Translations under genes and position numbers: made by a program
Part shown: positions 8,950-18,335 of the stretch, piece by piece
Layout: each line of letters begins with the position of its first letter
Numbering within the stretch: position 1 is the first letter of the stretch
The notes under the pieces: generated by a model
What the model was told of the DNA's origin: nothing
What the model saw: the letters and a program-made list of their open reading frames with translations, nothing else
Databases searched by the model: none
Origin: an uncultured Bacteroidales bacterium
Lineage (GTDB): Bacteria; Bacteroidota; Bacteroidia; Bacteroidales; UBA932
DNA length: 55,910 bases
Assembly (NCBI GenBank): GCA_900318565.1
Contig: ONLD01000007.1
Span: 1-55,910 of the forward strand
Direction: 5' to 3'

Positions 8950-8981
8950 CAAAATTAACCAATCCCTCCGACCTGCGCAAA
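8950..8981 (-). promoter_or_regulatory. Fumarase promoter (-33 TTTG, -7 TAATTTTG)
   Basis: On the minus strand TTTG (8978-8981) and TAATTTTG (8950-8957) are separated by 20 nt, the standard Bacteroidetes arrangement. The ATG is 31 nt further on. The rest of the 8919-9056 spacer shows no gene. Confidence 0.7.
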
Positions 8982-9056
8982 TCTTTTTTGGCCGGGCTGG
9001 ATTTTGGCCGGGCGCCTTGTCATAGTCCGGAAGGACTGTTTTAGCACGGGCGGATG

Positions 9057-11855
9057 TCATTTGTTCCTGGTATGTGAATTCACCAGATAGACGATGGACA
9101 TATATGGCACGCCGCTGTTGGTCTCAAGCCCGATTTCGCAGGTGCGGCTGTTGGAGTAACCGGCAGGAATTCCCTCCGCCTGTGCGCGCAGCTTGCGCAG
9201 GCTCCAGGCGTTGAGCTCCGGGTGCGTCATACCTTTGTCACCGGCAAAGCCGCAGCATTCGACACCTTCCGGAACACGAACGTCGCTCGAACACATCCGG
9301 GCCAGCCGGAGCAGGTCCTTCTCCACTCCCATAAGCCGGGAAGAACAAGTAAGGTGCACAAGCACAGGCACATCGTCGGGAGTGAACTCAAGCCTGGGCA
9401 CCAGGAACCTGGATATAAAGCCGGCGGGCTCATAAAGATCCAGACCCTTGAGTCTCTTCTTCATCCGGTGCAGGCAGGGACTCTGGTCGCACAGGACCGG
9501 GAGCTTTCCCCCTTCGGAAGCCTCCAGCAGCGCTATTTCCAGCTCGTGCAATTTTTTGTCGGCCACATCATTCTGGCCCTTGCTCTCCCATATCATTCCG
9601 CAGCACAGGCTGTCCATATCTTTCGGGAAGACCGCCTCGTAGCCTGCCTTCTGAAGCAAGGAGACGGTTTCTTCCACCAGCGGACGCTTTGCGGGGGCAG
9701 CTGACTGAAGCCCCATCATACGGTTAAGGCAGCTGGGAAAATACACTACCTTGTCGGGGGCGGAAACCTGTCCTATGGGTCTCATCCTGTAGGGCTTCGG
9801 GACGGACGGAGTCCAGAGCGGCAGGCCCAGGACTGTGTGCAGCCCCTTCCCCACTGCTCCCATTGCGGCAGGGCCTATTAACGCCCTGCCCGCATCGGCC
9901 AAGGCGAGAACTGCGCGGACACCCTTCGCAGCTCCGCTGAAATGGTCGGCCACGAATCCCCCCACCTTCCGGGCGGCAGGCGTGGCAGCTTCCTCGCGGA
10001 TCAGGTGGGTAAGGTCGGCCACATTGATGCCCATAGGACAGGACAGGGAGCAGAGTCCGTCGGCGGCGCAGGTCTCGTCCCCGTAGTACTTGTACTGCTT
10101 CTGGAGCATCGCGAGCATTTCCGGGTCGGAACCGTCGGAACGCAGGCGGGCCATTTCGCGGCGCACGGCGATGCGGGTCCGGGAGCTGAGGGTGAAACCG
10201 CAGGAGGTGCAGTTCACCTCACAGAATCCGCATTCTATACATTTGTCGATGGTCTTGTACGCATCAGGCCCGTCCGGGGCGAGAGGCGGCAGGGCCTTGA
10301 TATTCTTTACGAAACACTCCGGATCGTCGTTAAAGATGACTCCGGGATTCAGGATTCCGCGAGGGTCGAGCAGAGCCTTGATTTCCTTCATAATGCCGAA
10401 GGCGGCGCTTCCCCATTCATACTCCACGAACGGCGCCATATTGCGGCCTGTGCCGTGTTCAGCCTTAAGGGATCCGTGATACTTGCCCACGACCAATTCC
10501 GCCACGTCGCGTATCATTGCCGCATAACGGTCGGTCTCGGCCTTGCTTCCGAACGACTGGTTGATAATGAAATGGAAGTTTCCGGCCAGGGCGTGACCGT
10601 AGATGCAGCTGTCCGTATAGCCATAAGAGTCCAGCAGGGCGGAGAGATCTTCAGTTGCGGACGGCAGGTCTTCGAGATGGAAAGCAACGTCTTCAATCAG
10701 GCAGGTGGTACCTTCTTTGCGCATCGCCCCCACAGTGGGGAAAATGCCGGAGCGAATAGACCAGTAGCCTCCGCAGACGGCAGGGTCTTCGGAAAACTCG
10801 ACCTTCACTCCGAAAGGCCCGAGGGCCTTGCTGACGGCAGCCGCCCTGGCGTGCAGCTCGTCAGGGTCGCTCCCCTGGACCTCGGCAAGCACGGCCGTGG
10901 TGTCGGCGCCTGTCGCCATCGGGTCGTTTACGGAAAGCAGCGAGCGGCGGTCCAGCAGTTCGGCAGCGGAAACGACTCCCTCCGGAATGGCCACGACCGC
11001 TTCGGCGGCGGAGCGTATCGAGGGGAAGTATAACATCGCCGAAGCCTTGTAAGGAGCCAGCGGCAGGGTTTTCATCCGTACGAGCGACAGGAAGCCTAGC
11101 GTGCCTTCGGAGCCTACCATCAGGTGCGCGAGGATGTCGAAAGGGTCGGAATATGTGACGAGCGGCAGCAGGTTGAGTCCGGTGACGTTCTTGATTGAGT
11201 ACTTGTATTCAATCAGCCGCTTCAGGGCAGGGTCGGACAGCACTCTCTCCCGCAGCTCCGTCAGCCCCTTCAATATCTCCGGATGGGATGCGGCAAAAGC
11301 CTCCCTGCTCTCTTGCGAGAGCGTATCCACTATCGTTCCGTCCGCCAGTATGATACGGGCGCCGGTCAGCATTCGGTCACTGTTGTACAGCACTCCGCAA
11401 CTCATTCCGGATGCATTGTTGGCCACAATGCCGCCCACCATACAGCTTCCGATGCTTGCGGGGTCGGGGCCGAAATGGCGCCCGAAGCGGGATAGGAAGC
11501 GGTTGACCTCCGCCCCGACGACGCCGGGCTGAAGGGTCACGGTCTTGTCAGCTTCGTCATAAGACATCCCCTCCCAGTTCTTGCCGGCGACAAGCAGCAC
11601 GCTGTCGGAGACTGCCTGTCCCGAAAGTGAAGTGCCGGCGGCCCGGAAGGTAACAGGGGTGCCTGAGAGCGAAGCCGCCCGCAGTACGCGGGACACCTCC
11701 TGCTCGGAAGAAGAGCGCACGACAGCCCTGGGAATCAGGCGGTAAAAGCTGCCGTCGGTGCCCCAGGCCAGGCGCCTCAAAACGTCCGTATAAAGTTGCT
11801 TCCCCGGCAGGATACGGCGCAACTCATTGATGAAATCTGCTACTGTATCTGTCAT
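9057..11855 (-). CDS. FAD-linked oxidase fused to Fe-S/CCG reductase (D-lactate/2-hydroxyacid dehydrogenase type)
   Basis: A 932-residue fusion of a GlcD-like and a GlcF-like half. The FAD-binding-4 domain covers about residues 35-175 (RAAGTSLSGQAV, GSCMVGGIVANNASG), followed by the FAD oxidase C-terminal domain (to about 510; YGHALAGNFHF, KAEHGTGRNMAPF). Two 4Fe-4S motifs follow (CIECGFCEVNC, CSLSCPMGINV). The C-terminal part carries CCG cysteine motifs (DSLCCGMIWES, VECCGFAGDKGMTHPE). The family oxidises D-lactate, glycolate or D-2-hydroxyglutarate and passes electrons to quinones. The exact substrate is open. It follows prfB by about 19 nt and may share its transcript. Confidence 0.88.
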   Translation of the reverse strand: MTDTVADFINELRRILPGKQLYTDVLRRLAWGTDGSFYRLIPRAVVRSSSEQEVSRVLRAASLSGTPVTFRAAGTSLSGQAVSDSVLLVAGKNWEGMSYDEADKTVTLQPGVVGAEVNRFLSRFGRHFGPDPASIGSCMVGGIVANNASGMSCGVLYNSDRMLTGARIILADGTIVDTLSQESREAFAASHPEILKGLTELRERVLSDPALKRLIEYKYSIKNVTGLNLLPLVTYSDPFDILAHLMVGSEGTLGFLSLVRMKTLPLAPYKASAMLYFPSIRSAAEAVVAIPEGVVSAAELLDRRSLLSVNDPMATGADTTAVLAEVQGSDPDELHARAAAVSKALGPFGVKVEFSEDPAVCGGYWSIRSGIFPTVGAMRKEGTTCLIEDVAFHLEDLPSATEDLSALLDSYGYTDSCIYGHALAGNFHFIINQSFGSKAETDRYAAMIRDVAELVVGKYHGSLKAEHGTGRNMAPFVEYEWGSAAFGIMKEIKALLDPRGILNPGVIFNDDPECFVKNIKALPPLAPDGPDAYKTIDKCIECGFCEVNCTSCGFTLSSRTRIAVRREMARLRSDGSDPEMLAMLQKQYKYYGDETCAADGLCSLSCPMGINVADLTHLIREEAATPAARKVGGFVADHFSGAAKGVRAVLALADAGRALIGPAAMGAVGKGLHTVLGLPLWTPSVPKPYRMRPIGQVSAPDKVVYFPSCLNRMMGLQSAAPAKRPLVEETVSLLQKAGYEAVFPKDMDSLCCGMIWESKGQNDVADKKLHELEIALLEASEGGKLPVLCDQSPCLHRMKKRLKGLDLYEPAGFISRFLVPRLEFTPDDVPVLVHLTCSSRLMGVEKDLLRLARMCSSDVRVPEGVECCGFAGDKGMTHPELNAWSLRKLRAQAEGIPAGYSNSRTCEIGLETNSGVPYMSIVYLVNSHTRNK

Positions 11856-11874
11856 AATGCAAGCTATCCCGTCC

Positions 11875-12942
11875 CTACTGGCTCATCAGGAATTCTTTCA
11901 TAAAAGCATTGAGGTCCCCGTCCAGGACGCCCTGCGTGTCGGCGGTCTCATAACCGGTGCGGAGATCCTTCACCATACGGTAGGGATGCAGCACGTAGGA
12001 GCGTATCTGACTTCCCCACTCGATTTTTTTCTTCTGTCCTTCGAGCTCCGCCTGCTTCTCCTGGCGCTTTTTCAGCTCGATGTCGTACAGGCGGGACTTG
12101 AGAATCAGCAGCGCCCGCTGGCGGTTGTCCTGCTGGCTGCGGGTCTCGGTATTCTCTACGGTAATGCCGGTAGGAATGTGCCGCACGCGCACTCCGGTCT
12201 CGACTTTGTTGACGTTCTGTCCGCCGTGGCCGCCGCTGCGGAAAGTATCCCATTCGATATCGGAAGGGTTGATTTCAATGTTGATGCTGTCGTCCACCAG
12301 AGGATACACGAACACGCTGCTGAAGGTCGTCTGGCGCTTGCCCTGGGCGTTGAAAGGGGAAATGCGCACGAGACGGTGGACTCCCGATTCGGCCTTGAGG
12401 TAGCCGTAGGCGAATTCTCCTTCGAACTGGATCGTGCAGGACTTGATGCCGGCTTCGTCGCCTTCGATGAATTCTGTGGTGGTCATCTTGTAGCCTTCCC
12501 TCTCGCCCCAGCGCATATACATACGCATAAGCATCGCGCTCCAGTCGTTGGCTTCCGTGCCGCCGGCTCCGGAGTTGATGGTCAGCACGGCGCCGAGGTT
12601 GTCGCCTTCCGCGCCGAGCATATTCTTGAATTCCAAGTCTTCGACAGCCTTGAGGGCATCGGCATAAGCGGCATCGGAATCTTCCCCTTCAGGGTCGAGC
12701 TCGAGCAGCACGCCAAGGTCTTCCACCTGCGAATGGAGGCGGTCATAGGCTGTAACCCAGGACTTTACGGAATTAAGGCACTTGAGAAAGACTTCCGCAG
12801 CCTTCGGGTCATCCCAGAAACCGGGAGCCTGGCTCAAGGATTCTTTCTCCGAAACTTCAGCGCGTTTTTCGTCTATTTTCAAATACTTGCGCAGGTTTTC
12901 CACACGATTTTCGAGATCCTTGACCTGTTCCTGGTTTATCAT
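11875..12942 (-). CDS. prfB: Peptide chain release factor 2
   Basis: Recognises UGA and UAA stop codons and releases the peptide. 355 residues with the class I release factor core: the SPF stop-recognition tripeptide (VRISPFNAQGK) and the GGQ catalytic motif (GGHGGQNVNKVETGVR). The reading frame is continuous through the N-terminus (NLRKYLKIDEKR), at the place where many prfB genes carry a CTTTGA programmed frameshift; that site is absent here. The gene has its own -7 box and lies downstream of the Cmk-like kinase. Confidence 0.96.
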   Translation of the reverse strand: MINQEQVKDLENRVENLRKYLKIDEKRAEVSEKESLSQAPGFWDDPKAAEVFLKCLNSVKSWVTAYDRLHSQVEDLGVLLELDPEGEDSDAAYADALKAVEDLEFKNMLGAEGDNLGAVLTINSGAGGTEANDWSAMLMRMYMRWGEREGYKMTTTEFIEGDEAGIKSCTIQFEGEFAYGYLKAESGVHRLVRISPFNAQGKRQTTFSSVFVYPLVDDSINIEINPSDIEWDTFRSGGHGGQNVNKVETGVRVRHIPTGITVENTETRSQQDNRQRALLILKSRLYDIELKKRQEKQAELEGQKKKIEWGSQIRSYVLHPYRMVKDLRTGYETADTQGVLDGDLNAFMKEFLMSQ

Positions 12943-12962
12943 ATTCCTTTACTTTTACCTTA

Positions 12963-12970
12963 CAAAGATA
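12963..12970 (-). promoter_or_regulatory. -7 box TATCTTTG for prfB
   Basis: Minus-strand TATCTTTG lies 20 nt before the prfB ATG, in the short gap after the kinase gene. Confidence 0.55.
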
Positions 12971-12978
12971 GTGAAAAA

Positions 12979-13593
12979 TCAAATAAGTCCCCCCTGGCGG
13001 CCGAAGCTTATGATATAGTCCGCGGCGGCTTCATAGCCGATTATCGACGAATCCAGGCAGAGGTCGTAATTGGAAGCCACTCCCCAGTTGTCGCCCAGGG
13101 TGAACAGATTGTAGTAATCCCGGCGGGTCTTGTCCTGCTTCAAGACGAGTTCCGCGGCCTCTTCTTCGGAAATCCCCTTTCGGGCGGCAACTGTACGGGC
13201 CCGTACCTGGCGAGGGGCGAAGATGAAGATGTCGAAAGTCTTCATATCCCTGAGCACGTAATCGGACGCGCGTCCCACGAAGATGGCGTCCCCCGAAGCG
13301 GCAAGGTCCCTTATCGTCTCGCTCTGGATACGGAACAACTCGCCGTCATTCAGCATATTGCGTCCGAAATCCCCGAAGCGTAAAGACCCCAGGATATTGC
13401 CCAGGCCAAGGAAGCTGCGCTTCTCGTCAGATTCCCTGAAGACGGTGGCGGAGAGCCCGCTTTTCTCGGCGGCCTTGGTAATCAGCTCGTTGTCATAGAC
13501 TGGAATTCCGAGGCGCTCGCCCAGCAAGGAGGCTATGCTCTTGCCGCCGCTGCCGAACTCCCGTCCGATCGTGATGATGATGTGTTTGTCCAT
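12979..13593 (-). CDS. Cytidylate kinase-like P-loop protein
   Basis: 204 residues. The start MDKHIIITIGREFGSGGKSIASLLGE carries a P-loop variant (GREFGSGGKSI) typical of the cytidylate kinase-like family seen in Bacteroidales and Firmicutes; DAIFVGRASDYVL is the second conserved stretch. It is not the canonical Cmk, so nucleotide specificity is uncertain. The gene begins two bases after the MATE transporter stop and is probably in one operon with it. Confidence 0.82.
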   Translation of the reverse strand: MDKHIIITIGREFGSGGKSIASLLGERLGIPVYDNELITKAAEKSGLSATVFRESDEKRSFLGLGNILGSLRFGDFGRNMLNDGELFRIQSETIRDLAASGDAIFVGRASDYVLRDMKTFDIFIFAPRQVRARTVAARKGISEEEAAELVLKQDKTRRDYYNLFTLGDNWGVASNYDLCLDSSIIGYEAAADYIISFGRQGGLI

Positions 13594-13595
13594 AT

Positions 13596-14993
13596 TTATA
13601 AAGCTCCGCCCAGCTCGGAGGAGTCGTCTCCATCCTGCAGGCGGTTGAATTTACGGAAAAGGCCGACAATCATTATAGCCGACACAATGACATTGAGGGT
13701 GTCGGAAATAGGGAAACTGATCCACACGCCCTTCTCCTGCAGCCACAGCGGAAGCGTGTAGATCAATGGCAGCAGGAACAGCAGCTGGCGCGAAAGCGAG
13801 AGGAAAATGGATTTCTTGACCATCCCGAGACACTGGAACAGGTTCGAGGACACCATTCCGAAGCCCACCAGCGCGAAGCCGCTGTTCATCACCCGCAGGC
13901 CGCGCGACGAAAGCGCCACGAGTTCGGGGTCGTTGGTAAACATACGCACGGCGACTTCAGGGATGAGCACGGCAATGAGGAAGCACACAGAAGTCACCAG
14001 CACTTCCCACTTGGCGGTGAGCACGAAGACTTCGCGCACCCTGTGATACTGCCTCGCGCCGTAATTGTAGCCGGCAATGGGCTGCAGGCCCTGGTTGAAG
14101 CCCATACAGATCATCGCAAAGAGCATAGTGAAGCGGTTCACGATGCCGTACGCGCCAATTGCCAGGTCCCCGCCGTACTTGCGCAGCTGCTGGTTCACGA
14201 AGAGAGCTACGAGGCTGGCGGCACAGTTCATAAGGAACGGCCCCACGCCGATTGCGAGCGAGCGCCGCGCCACCGGGCCGTCAAGCCTGAAGACGGGCTT
14301 GCTGAAATGCAGGAAGCGACGCTTGTCGGCAAGGAAATAGAGCGTGTAGCCCAGGGCCAGCATCTGGCAGAGGACCGTGGCAAGGGCGGCGCCCCGTATG
14401 CCCATACCGAGGCCGAAAATGAACACCGGGTCCAGTATCGCATTGGATATCACCGTAAACAGGGTAAGTCCCATCGCCGTCCTGGGATGCCCCGAGCAGC
14501 GGATGATACCGTTGAAGCCGTGCATCAGATGGGCGAAAGTATTGCCCAGGATGATGATGGTCATATAGTCCCGAGCAAAGGGAATCGTGTTCTCGCTGGC
14601 CCCGAAGAAATACAGGATGGGATCAAGGAAAGCCAGGGCGAAGACGGTAAACACTATGCCGATGATAGTATTGAGCGTCAGGGTGTTGGAAAGCACCTTG
14701 CCGGCCGCCTCGTAATTCTTCTGCCCCAGCAGTATGGAAATCAGCGTCATTGCGCCCACCCCGACCAGGGTTCCGAGGGCGATGCTGATGTTCATCAGAG
14801 GGAAAGTGACGGCGAGTCCGGAAATGGCGTAAGAGCCCACATCGGGGATATGCCCGATGTAGATGCTGTCCACCATATTGTAAAGTGAAGCCGCCGTCTG
14901 GGCGATTATGCCCGGGACGGCGTACTTTCGGAGTAGCGTACCTATCTTCTCGGTACCCAGCTCAAGCGGAGCGGCGCCTGCTGACTCCATCAT
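13596..14993 (-). CDS. MATE family efflux transporter
   Basis: 465 residues with about twelve transmembrane segments in two six-helix halves; the N-terminal IIAQTAASLYNMVDSIYIGHI is typical of MATE proteins of the NorM/DinF group. Such proteins export cationic drugs or metabolites using Na+ or H+ gradients. Its ATG overlaps the stop of the FKBP lipoprotein gene by four bases. Confidence 0.92.
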   Translation of the reverse strand: MMESAGAAPLELGTEKIGTLLRKYAVPGIIAQTAASLYNMVDSIYIGHIPDVGSYAISGLAVTFPLMNISIALGTLVGVGAMTLISILLGQKNYEAAGKVLSNTLTLNTIIGIVFTVFALAFLDPILYFFGASENTIPFARDYMTIIILGNTFAHLMHGFNGIIRCSGHPRTAMGLTLFTVISNAILDPVFIFGLGMGIRGAALATVLCQMLALGYTLYFLADKRRFLHFSKPVFRLDGPVARRSLAIGVGPFLMNCAASLVALFVNQQLRKYGGDLAIGAYGIVNRFTMLFAMICMGFNQGLQPIAGYNYGARQYHRVREVFVLTAKWEVLVTSVCFLIAVLIPEVAVRMFTNDPELVALSSRGLRVMNSGFALVGFGMVSSNLFQCLGMVKKSIFLSLSRQLLFLLPLIYTLPLWLQEKGVWISFPISDTLNVIVSAIMIVGLFRKFNRLQDGDDSSELGGAL

Positions 14994-16045
14994 TTCTTGG
15001 GTTCATCAACTATTTCCACATCGAAGCGCAGAGGCGAATAGGGAGGTATCTTGCCGCCGGAGCCGTTGTACGTATAGCCCAGCGGAGAATAGAATATTCC
15101 TGTACCTCTCTCGTACGCCTTCATCACGGACAGAGTCCTTGCAAAGCCCTTGATCACGTCCCCGGAGTCGCTGCCCATAGTGATGTCGGACCACACAGAA
15201 CCGTAATTGATGGCCACGGGGCCGTAGGTCCTGGACGCGCTGAAAATTCCGTGAAACATAGCCGTGTCGCGAATGTTGGTATCGAAGACGGAGCCATTGA
15301 GCAGGCGGCCTATGTAGTTGATATACACTGTCGTATCCCTGAACGTCACGGTATCGGAGGGCGCCAGGTCACGGATGTAGTAGAAGCCGTGCGCGCCGGC
15401 CGAATCGCCGCGGGCCTTGGCTGCGTCGGTGCCATAATGCCTTGCATAATTGCGCACCAGATAACGGCTTATGGAGTCAAGCTCCCACTCGTTGACATAG
15501 CGGAAATAATCCACCAGTTCGATGTCGCAGATGAAGTTCGAGCCCACCTTGTCGGACGCCAGGGCAAGATACTCTTCCGGAGTCGCGCAGCGCTCGGAGG
15601 TCTGCAGCCAGCCGGGTATCGCCACCTTGCGGCGGCCGCCCCTCTTCATTCCCTTGAGAAGGTCCTCCAGACCGGCGTAGATGCTGTTCGCATACCAGAT
15701 TTCGGGCCCGTAGTAATAGGTCTCGTTGTAGTCTCCGAGCTGCTGGGAGACTTTTTCGGAAGTGGTGGCGCTGATCGTGCCGTCAAAGTCATAATAAGTG
15801 TAGTTCACCCGCAGATACAGGGAATCGTCGAATTCGCCCAGGGCTTCCCCAGTCCCTTCTTTGTCTTCAAGTATCCAGGCGCCCAGGCTGGTCTGCTTCC
15901 AGACGTATTCCGGATGCTTCTGCTTCTGTATGCTCACCCAGGAATCAAAGTAGAGCTTGTTGATTTCGTTGGTGGTGCTTTCGACTGTTTTTCCGCATCC
16001 CCAAAGGAGGACGGCGGCAAAAACGAATATGATAATTCTTCTCAT
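14990..16045 (-). CDS. Lipoprotein with tandem FKBP-type prolyl isomerase domains
   Basis: 351 residues; the signal peptide ends VLLWGCG (lipobox Cys). Two FKBP-like domains are visible. The first is diverged (about 70-175, with GLEDLLKGMKRGGRRKVAIPG), and the second lies in the C-terminal third (TTVYINYIGRLLNGSVFDTN, then VIKGFARTLSVMKAYERG and a GYTYNGSGGKIPPYSPLRF end). Probably an envelope protein-folding factor. It lies two bases after nrnA and overlaps the MATE gene. Confidence 0.82.
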   Translation of the reverse strand: MRRIIIFVFAAVLLWGCGKTVESTTNEINKLYFDSWVSIQKQKHPEYVWKQTSLGAWILEDKEGTGEALGEFDDSLYLRVNYTYYDFDGTISATTSEKVSQQLGDYNETYYYGPEIWYANSIYAGLEDLLKGMKRGGRRKVAIPGWLQTSERCATPEEYLALASDKVGSNFICDIELVDYFRYVNEWELDSISRYLVRNYARHYGTDAAKARGDSAGAHGFYYIRDLAPSDTVTFRDTTVYINYIGRLLNGSVFDTNIRDTAMFHGIFSASRTYGPVAINYGSVWSDITMGSDSGDVIKGFARTLSVMKAYERGTGIFYSPLGYTYNGSGGKIPPYSPLRFDVEIVDEPKK

Positions 16046-16047
16046 TT

Positions 16048-17097
16048 TTATTGTTGTTCGACGGAGCCTTGTTCTTGCAGGAACCGTGCCGTAATATGTT
16101 CTATATAGGGTCTGATTTCGTCCGCGGAAGCTACATCCTGCGGTATCAGGATGCGGCCGCCGGAGGCCTGTTCGTGGCCGCCGCCGTGGAAATAAGTCTT
16201 CGCCAGAAGCCTTGCGGAGGTACCGCGTTTGGAACGTATCGACACGCGGAAAAGGTCGCCGTCCGCACGCGCAAACACCGAGAGGCGTACGTTCTCTATG
16301 GCAAGCGGCATATTGACGAAGCCTTCGGTCTCCCCTTCCCGCAGGTCGTGGCGGCTGAGGAAGTCCGAGTCCAGCACTATGCAGGCGCCCCCCTCGGGAA
16401 GCAGGTGCAGGTGCTTGCTGAGCATTTCACCCTGCGCAGCGAGCCTCTGGGGCCGCTCGCAGAAGTACAGCCGGTCGATGATTGCGTCCCTGTCAACTCC
16501 GGCGGCAAGCAGCTCGGAAGCCATCTTGAGAGTGCCGGGGTGGACGGAGTTGGCGAAGTTGTTGGTGTCCGTGGTCATACCGGTCATCAGGGCTTCCGCC
16601 GTAAGGGGCGGCAGCGCCGAGGCCGGAGCGCCCGACATTTCGAGCAGGACTGAGTACAGCAGCTCGCAGGTCGATGAGACGCCGGCGTCGCTGAAACACA
16701 GGTCGAATTCTTCAGTGCGGGGGTCTTCGTGGTGGTCGATGAGCACCTTGCGGCCCTTGTATTGCCGGAGCAGGCCTTCCAGCCCTTCGGTGCGGGATAA
16801 GTTGTTGAAATCCAGGCACACCAGAAGGTCGGTGCGGGCGAGGCGCTCCTCCGCCAGGGAGGTATCGGGCCAGCCGGGCACCAGCTTGGTGCGTCCCGTC
16901 AGGAAGCTGAGATTGGAGGGCAGGGCGTCGGGAAATATGGAAGCGGCATCCTTCGAAAGGCTCTGCTCCAGATACGCGGCCATAGCCACGCTGCTGCCGG
17001 CCGCATCCCCGTCGGGACGGGCGTGGCAGACGGTTGTAACGACCTTTGATTCTTTTATCCAGTTGCTCAGCAACAGGGCTTTTTCACTAAAGTTCAC
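16048..17097 (-). CDS. nrnA: DHH/DHHA1 phosphoesterase (NrnA-type oligoribonuclease/PAP phosphatase)
   Basis: 349 residues. The DHH domain shows CHARPDGDAAGSSVAM, DLLVCLDFNN and LIDHHEDP; the DHHA1 domain ends with GGGHEQASGG. The family degrades nanoRNAs and pAp. The start codon is GTG at 17097, only four bases after a -7 box, so the message should be leaderless. First gene of the nrnA-FKBP-MATE-kinase run. Confidence 0.9.
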   Translation of the reverse strand: MNFSEKALLLSNWIKESKVVTTVCHARPDGDAAGSSVAMAAYLEQSLSKDAASIFPDALPSNLSFLTGRTKLVPGWPDTSLAEERLARTDLLVCLDFNNLSRTEGLEGLLRQYKGRKVLIDHHEDPRTEEFDLCFSDAGVSSTCELLYSVLLEMSGAPASALPPLTAEALMTGMTTDTNNFANSVHPGTLKMASELLAAGVDRDAIIDRLYFCERPQRLAAQGEMLSKHLHLLPEGGACIVLDSDFLSRHDLREGETEGFVNMPLAIENVRLSVFARADGDLFRVSIRSKRGTSARLLAKTYFHGGGHEQASGGRILIPQDVASADEIRPYIEHITARFLQEQGSVEQQ

Positions 17098-17101
17098 GAT
17101 G

Positions 17102-17109
17102 CAAATTTA
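17102..17109 (-). promoter_or_regulatory. -7 box TAAATTTG for nrnA
   Basis: Minus-strand TAAATTTG ends four bases before the GTG start of nrnA. Confidence 0.6.
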
Positions 17110-17118
17110 AGAATAATA

Positions 17119-17149
17119 TTGCATTTCATAAATCATTTTTATAACTTTG
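17119..17149 (+). promoter_or_regulatory. Promoter (-33 TTG, -7 TAACTTTG) of the 17182-18871 operon
   Basis: TTG at 17119-17121 and TAACTTTG at 17142-17149 are 20 nt apart. The first ATG follows after 32 nt. Confidence 0.6.
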
Positions 17150-17181
17150 TCCGACTTTGGAAACAAATAAGAAAATATAAA

Positions 17182-17874
17182 ATGAACAAAGCATTAAAGA
17201 TCGTTCTGGAGGTTATCCTCTTCATCGGAATCGTCGGCCTGGTGTATGCAATCTACAGCAGCATTATGAAGCCTGTCAACTTCAACAAGCAGAAAGAGAA
17301 ACGTGAAGCGGTGGCTATCCAGCGCCTCAAAGACATCAGGACCCTTCAGGTCGCCTACAAGAGCGTGAACGGCAAGTTCGTTTCCACAATCGACTCCCTG
17401 AAGAATTTCTACGAGAACGGCAAAATGGCCGTGGTGATGCAGATCGGTTCCGCCGATGACTCCATCGCCTGGGCCCACACCGAAAAAGTCAAGAAAGCCA
17501 ACCGCAAGATCACTCCCGAGAAGCTCCTCGAGATGTATGAGGCCGGCGACAAGAACCTTGTCTTCTCGGTAACAACGCAAATCCCCGTGAAGGACACCCT
17601 CTTCCTCGGAAGGGACAACTTCTGCATCGATTCCCTCGCCACCATCCCCTTCTCCGGCGGCGCTCCCGTGATTATGGATGCCGAGGCCCGTATGGTGTCC
17701 GGCGTGCCCGTGCCCCTCTTCGAGGCCAAGATGCCCTACAAGCTCCTCCTCAAGGGTATGGACAACCAGCTCAGGATCAACCTCGATGCCGACCGTAGGG
17801 ACCAGAACAAGTACGAAGGTCTGCAGGTGGGCAGCTTGACCGCACCTAACAACAACGCCGGTAACTGGGAGTAG
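17182..17874 (+). CDS. Membrane-anchored Bacteroidales protein of unknown function
   Basis: 230 residues. One N-terminal hydrophobic helix (about 5-26, ALKIVLEVILFIGIVGLVYA) anchors a periplasmic domain. The stretch RLKDIRTLQVAYKSVNGKF after the helix resembles the spine of pilin-like proteins, but no prepilin cleavage motif is visible. The ATG at 17182 follows the promoter; an earlier in-frame ATG at 17119 overlaps the -33 region and was rejected. First gene of an operon with DUF3822 and rsmD. I cannot assign a function. Confidence 0.8.
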   Translation: MNKALKIVLEVILFIGIVGLVYAIYSSIMKPVNFNKQKEKREAVAIQRLKDIRTLQVAYKSVNGKFVSTIDSLKNFYENGKMAVVMQIGSADDSIAWAHTEKVKKANRKITPEKLLEMYEAGDKNLVFSVTTQIPVKDTLFLGRDNFCIDSLATIPFSGGAPVIMDAEARMVSGVPVPLFEAKMPYKLLLKGMDNQLRINLDADRRDQNKYEGLQVGSLTAPNNNAGNWE

Positions 17875-17879
17875 TCCGG

Positions 17880-18335
17880 GTGTTTACTCTTGTACCTGAA
17901 GGCTTCTTCGATCCGGCAGCCGCACGGCAGGCACTGGCCGAGGTTGCTCCCGTGGCAGAATCCGATCAGGTATTCACCAAGAAAGTCCCCCAGTTCGGGG
18001 CAGTACTGATATATAATGTCTCCGGCGGGGCGGATGTCCCACCGGAGATTTTCAGTATCCTGCAGGAGCTGCCCACCTGCAAGGAATACAACAAATTGCT
18101 GTGCAGCTGGAAGGACGGGGAGCTGAGCCTCGCCGTCGGGCAGGGCAGGAGCCTTCTCATGGCCAATTCTTATCCGGCGCCGGATTTTACCACGGCGGAG
18201 TATTTTATCTTCCTGGCGCTGAAATCTCTGCAGCTGAATCCCGAGGTGACGACAATCTGCTTCAGGCACTCTCTTCCCCAAGAAGCGCAAATGTCTCTCT
18301 ACCGCTATTTCAAGTCGGTGGAATGTAAGTTATGA
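17880..18335 (+). CDS. Short DUF3822-family protein (GTG start)
   Basis: 151 residues starting at GTG (MFTLVPEGFFDPAAARQAL). The sequence resembles the middle and C-terminal part of DUF3822 proteins, which as I recall are about 250-280 residues and often precede rsmD in Bacteroidales. The N-terminal part seems missing: only five bases separate the GTG from the stop of the previous gene. Its own stop overlaps the rsmD start (ATGA). Function unknown; the family fold is said to be actin-like. Confidence 0.7.
   Translation: MFTLVPEGFFDPAAARQALAEVAPVAESDQVFTKKVPQFGAVLIYNVSGGADVPPEIFSILQELPTCKEYNKLLCSWKDGELSLAVGQGRSLLMANSYPAPDFTTAEYFIFLALKSLQLNPEVTTICFRHSLPQEAQMSLYRYFKSVECKL

Noticed and set aside
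11827-13383. 518-codon plus-strand frame opposite prfB
   Set aside because: Shadow frame, low-complexity translation without motif.
13596-14993. Drug resistance island around the MATE exporter
   Set aside because: The gene sits in a coupled run of housekeeping genes without mobile-element marks.
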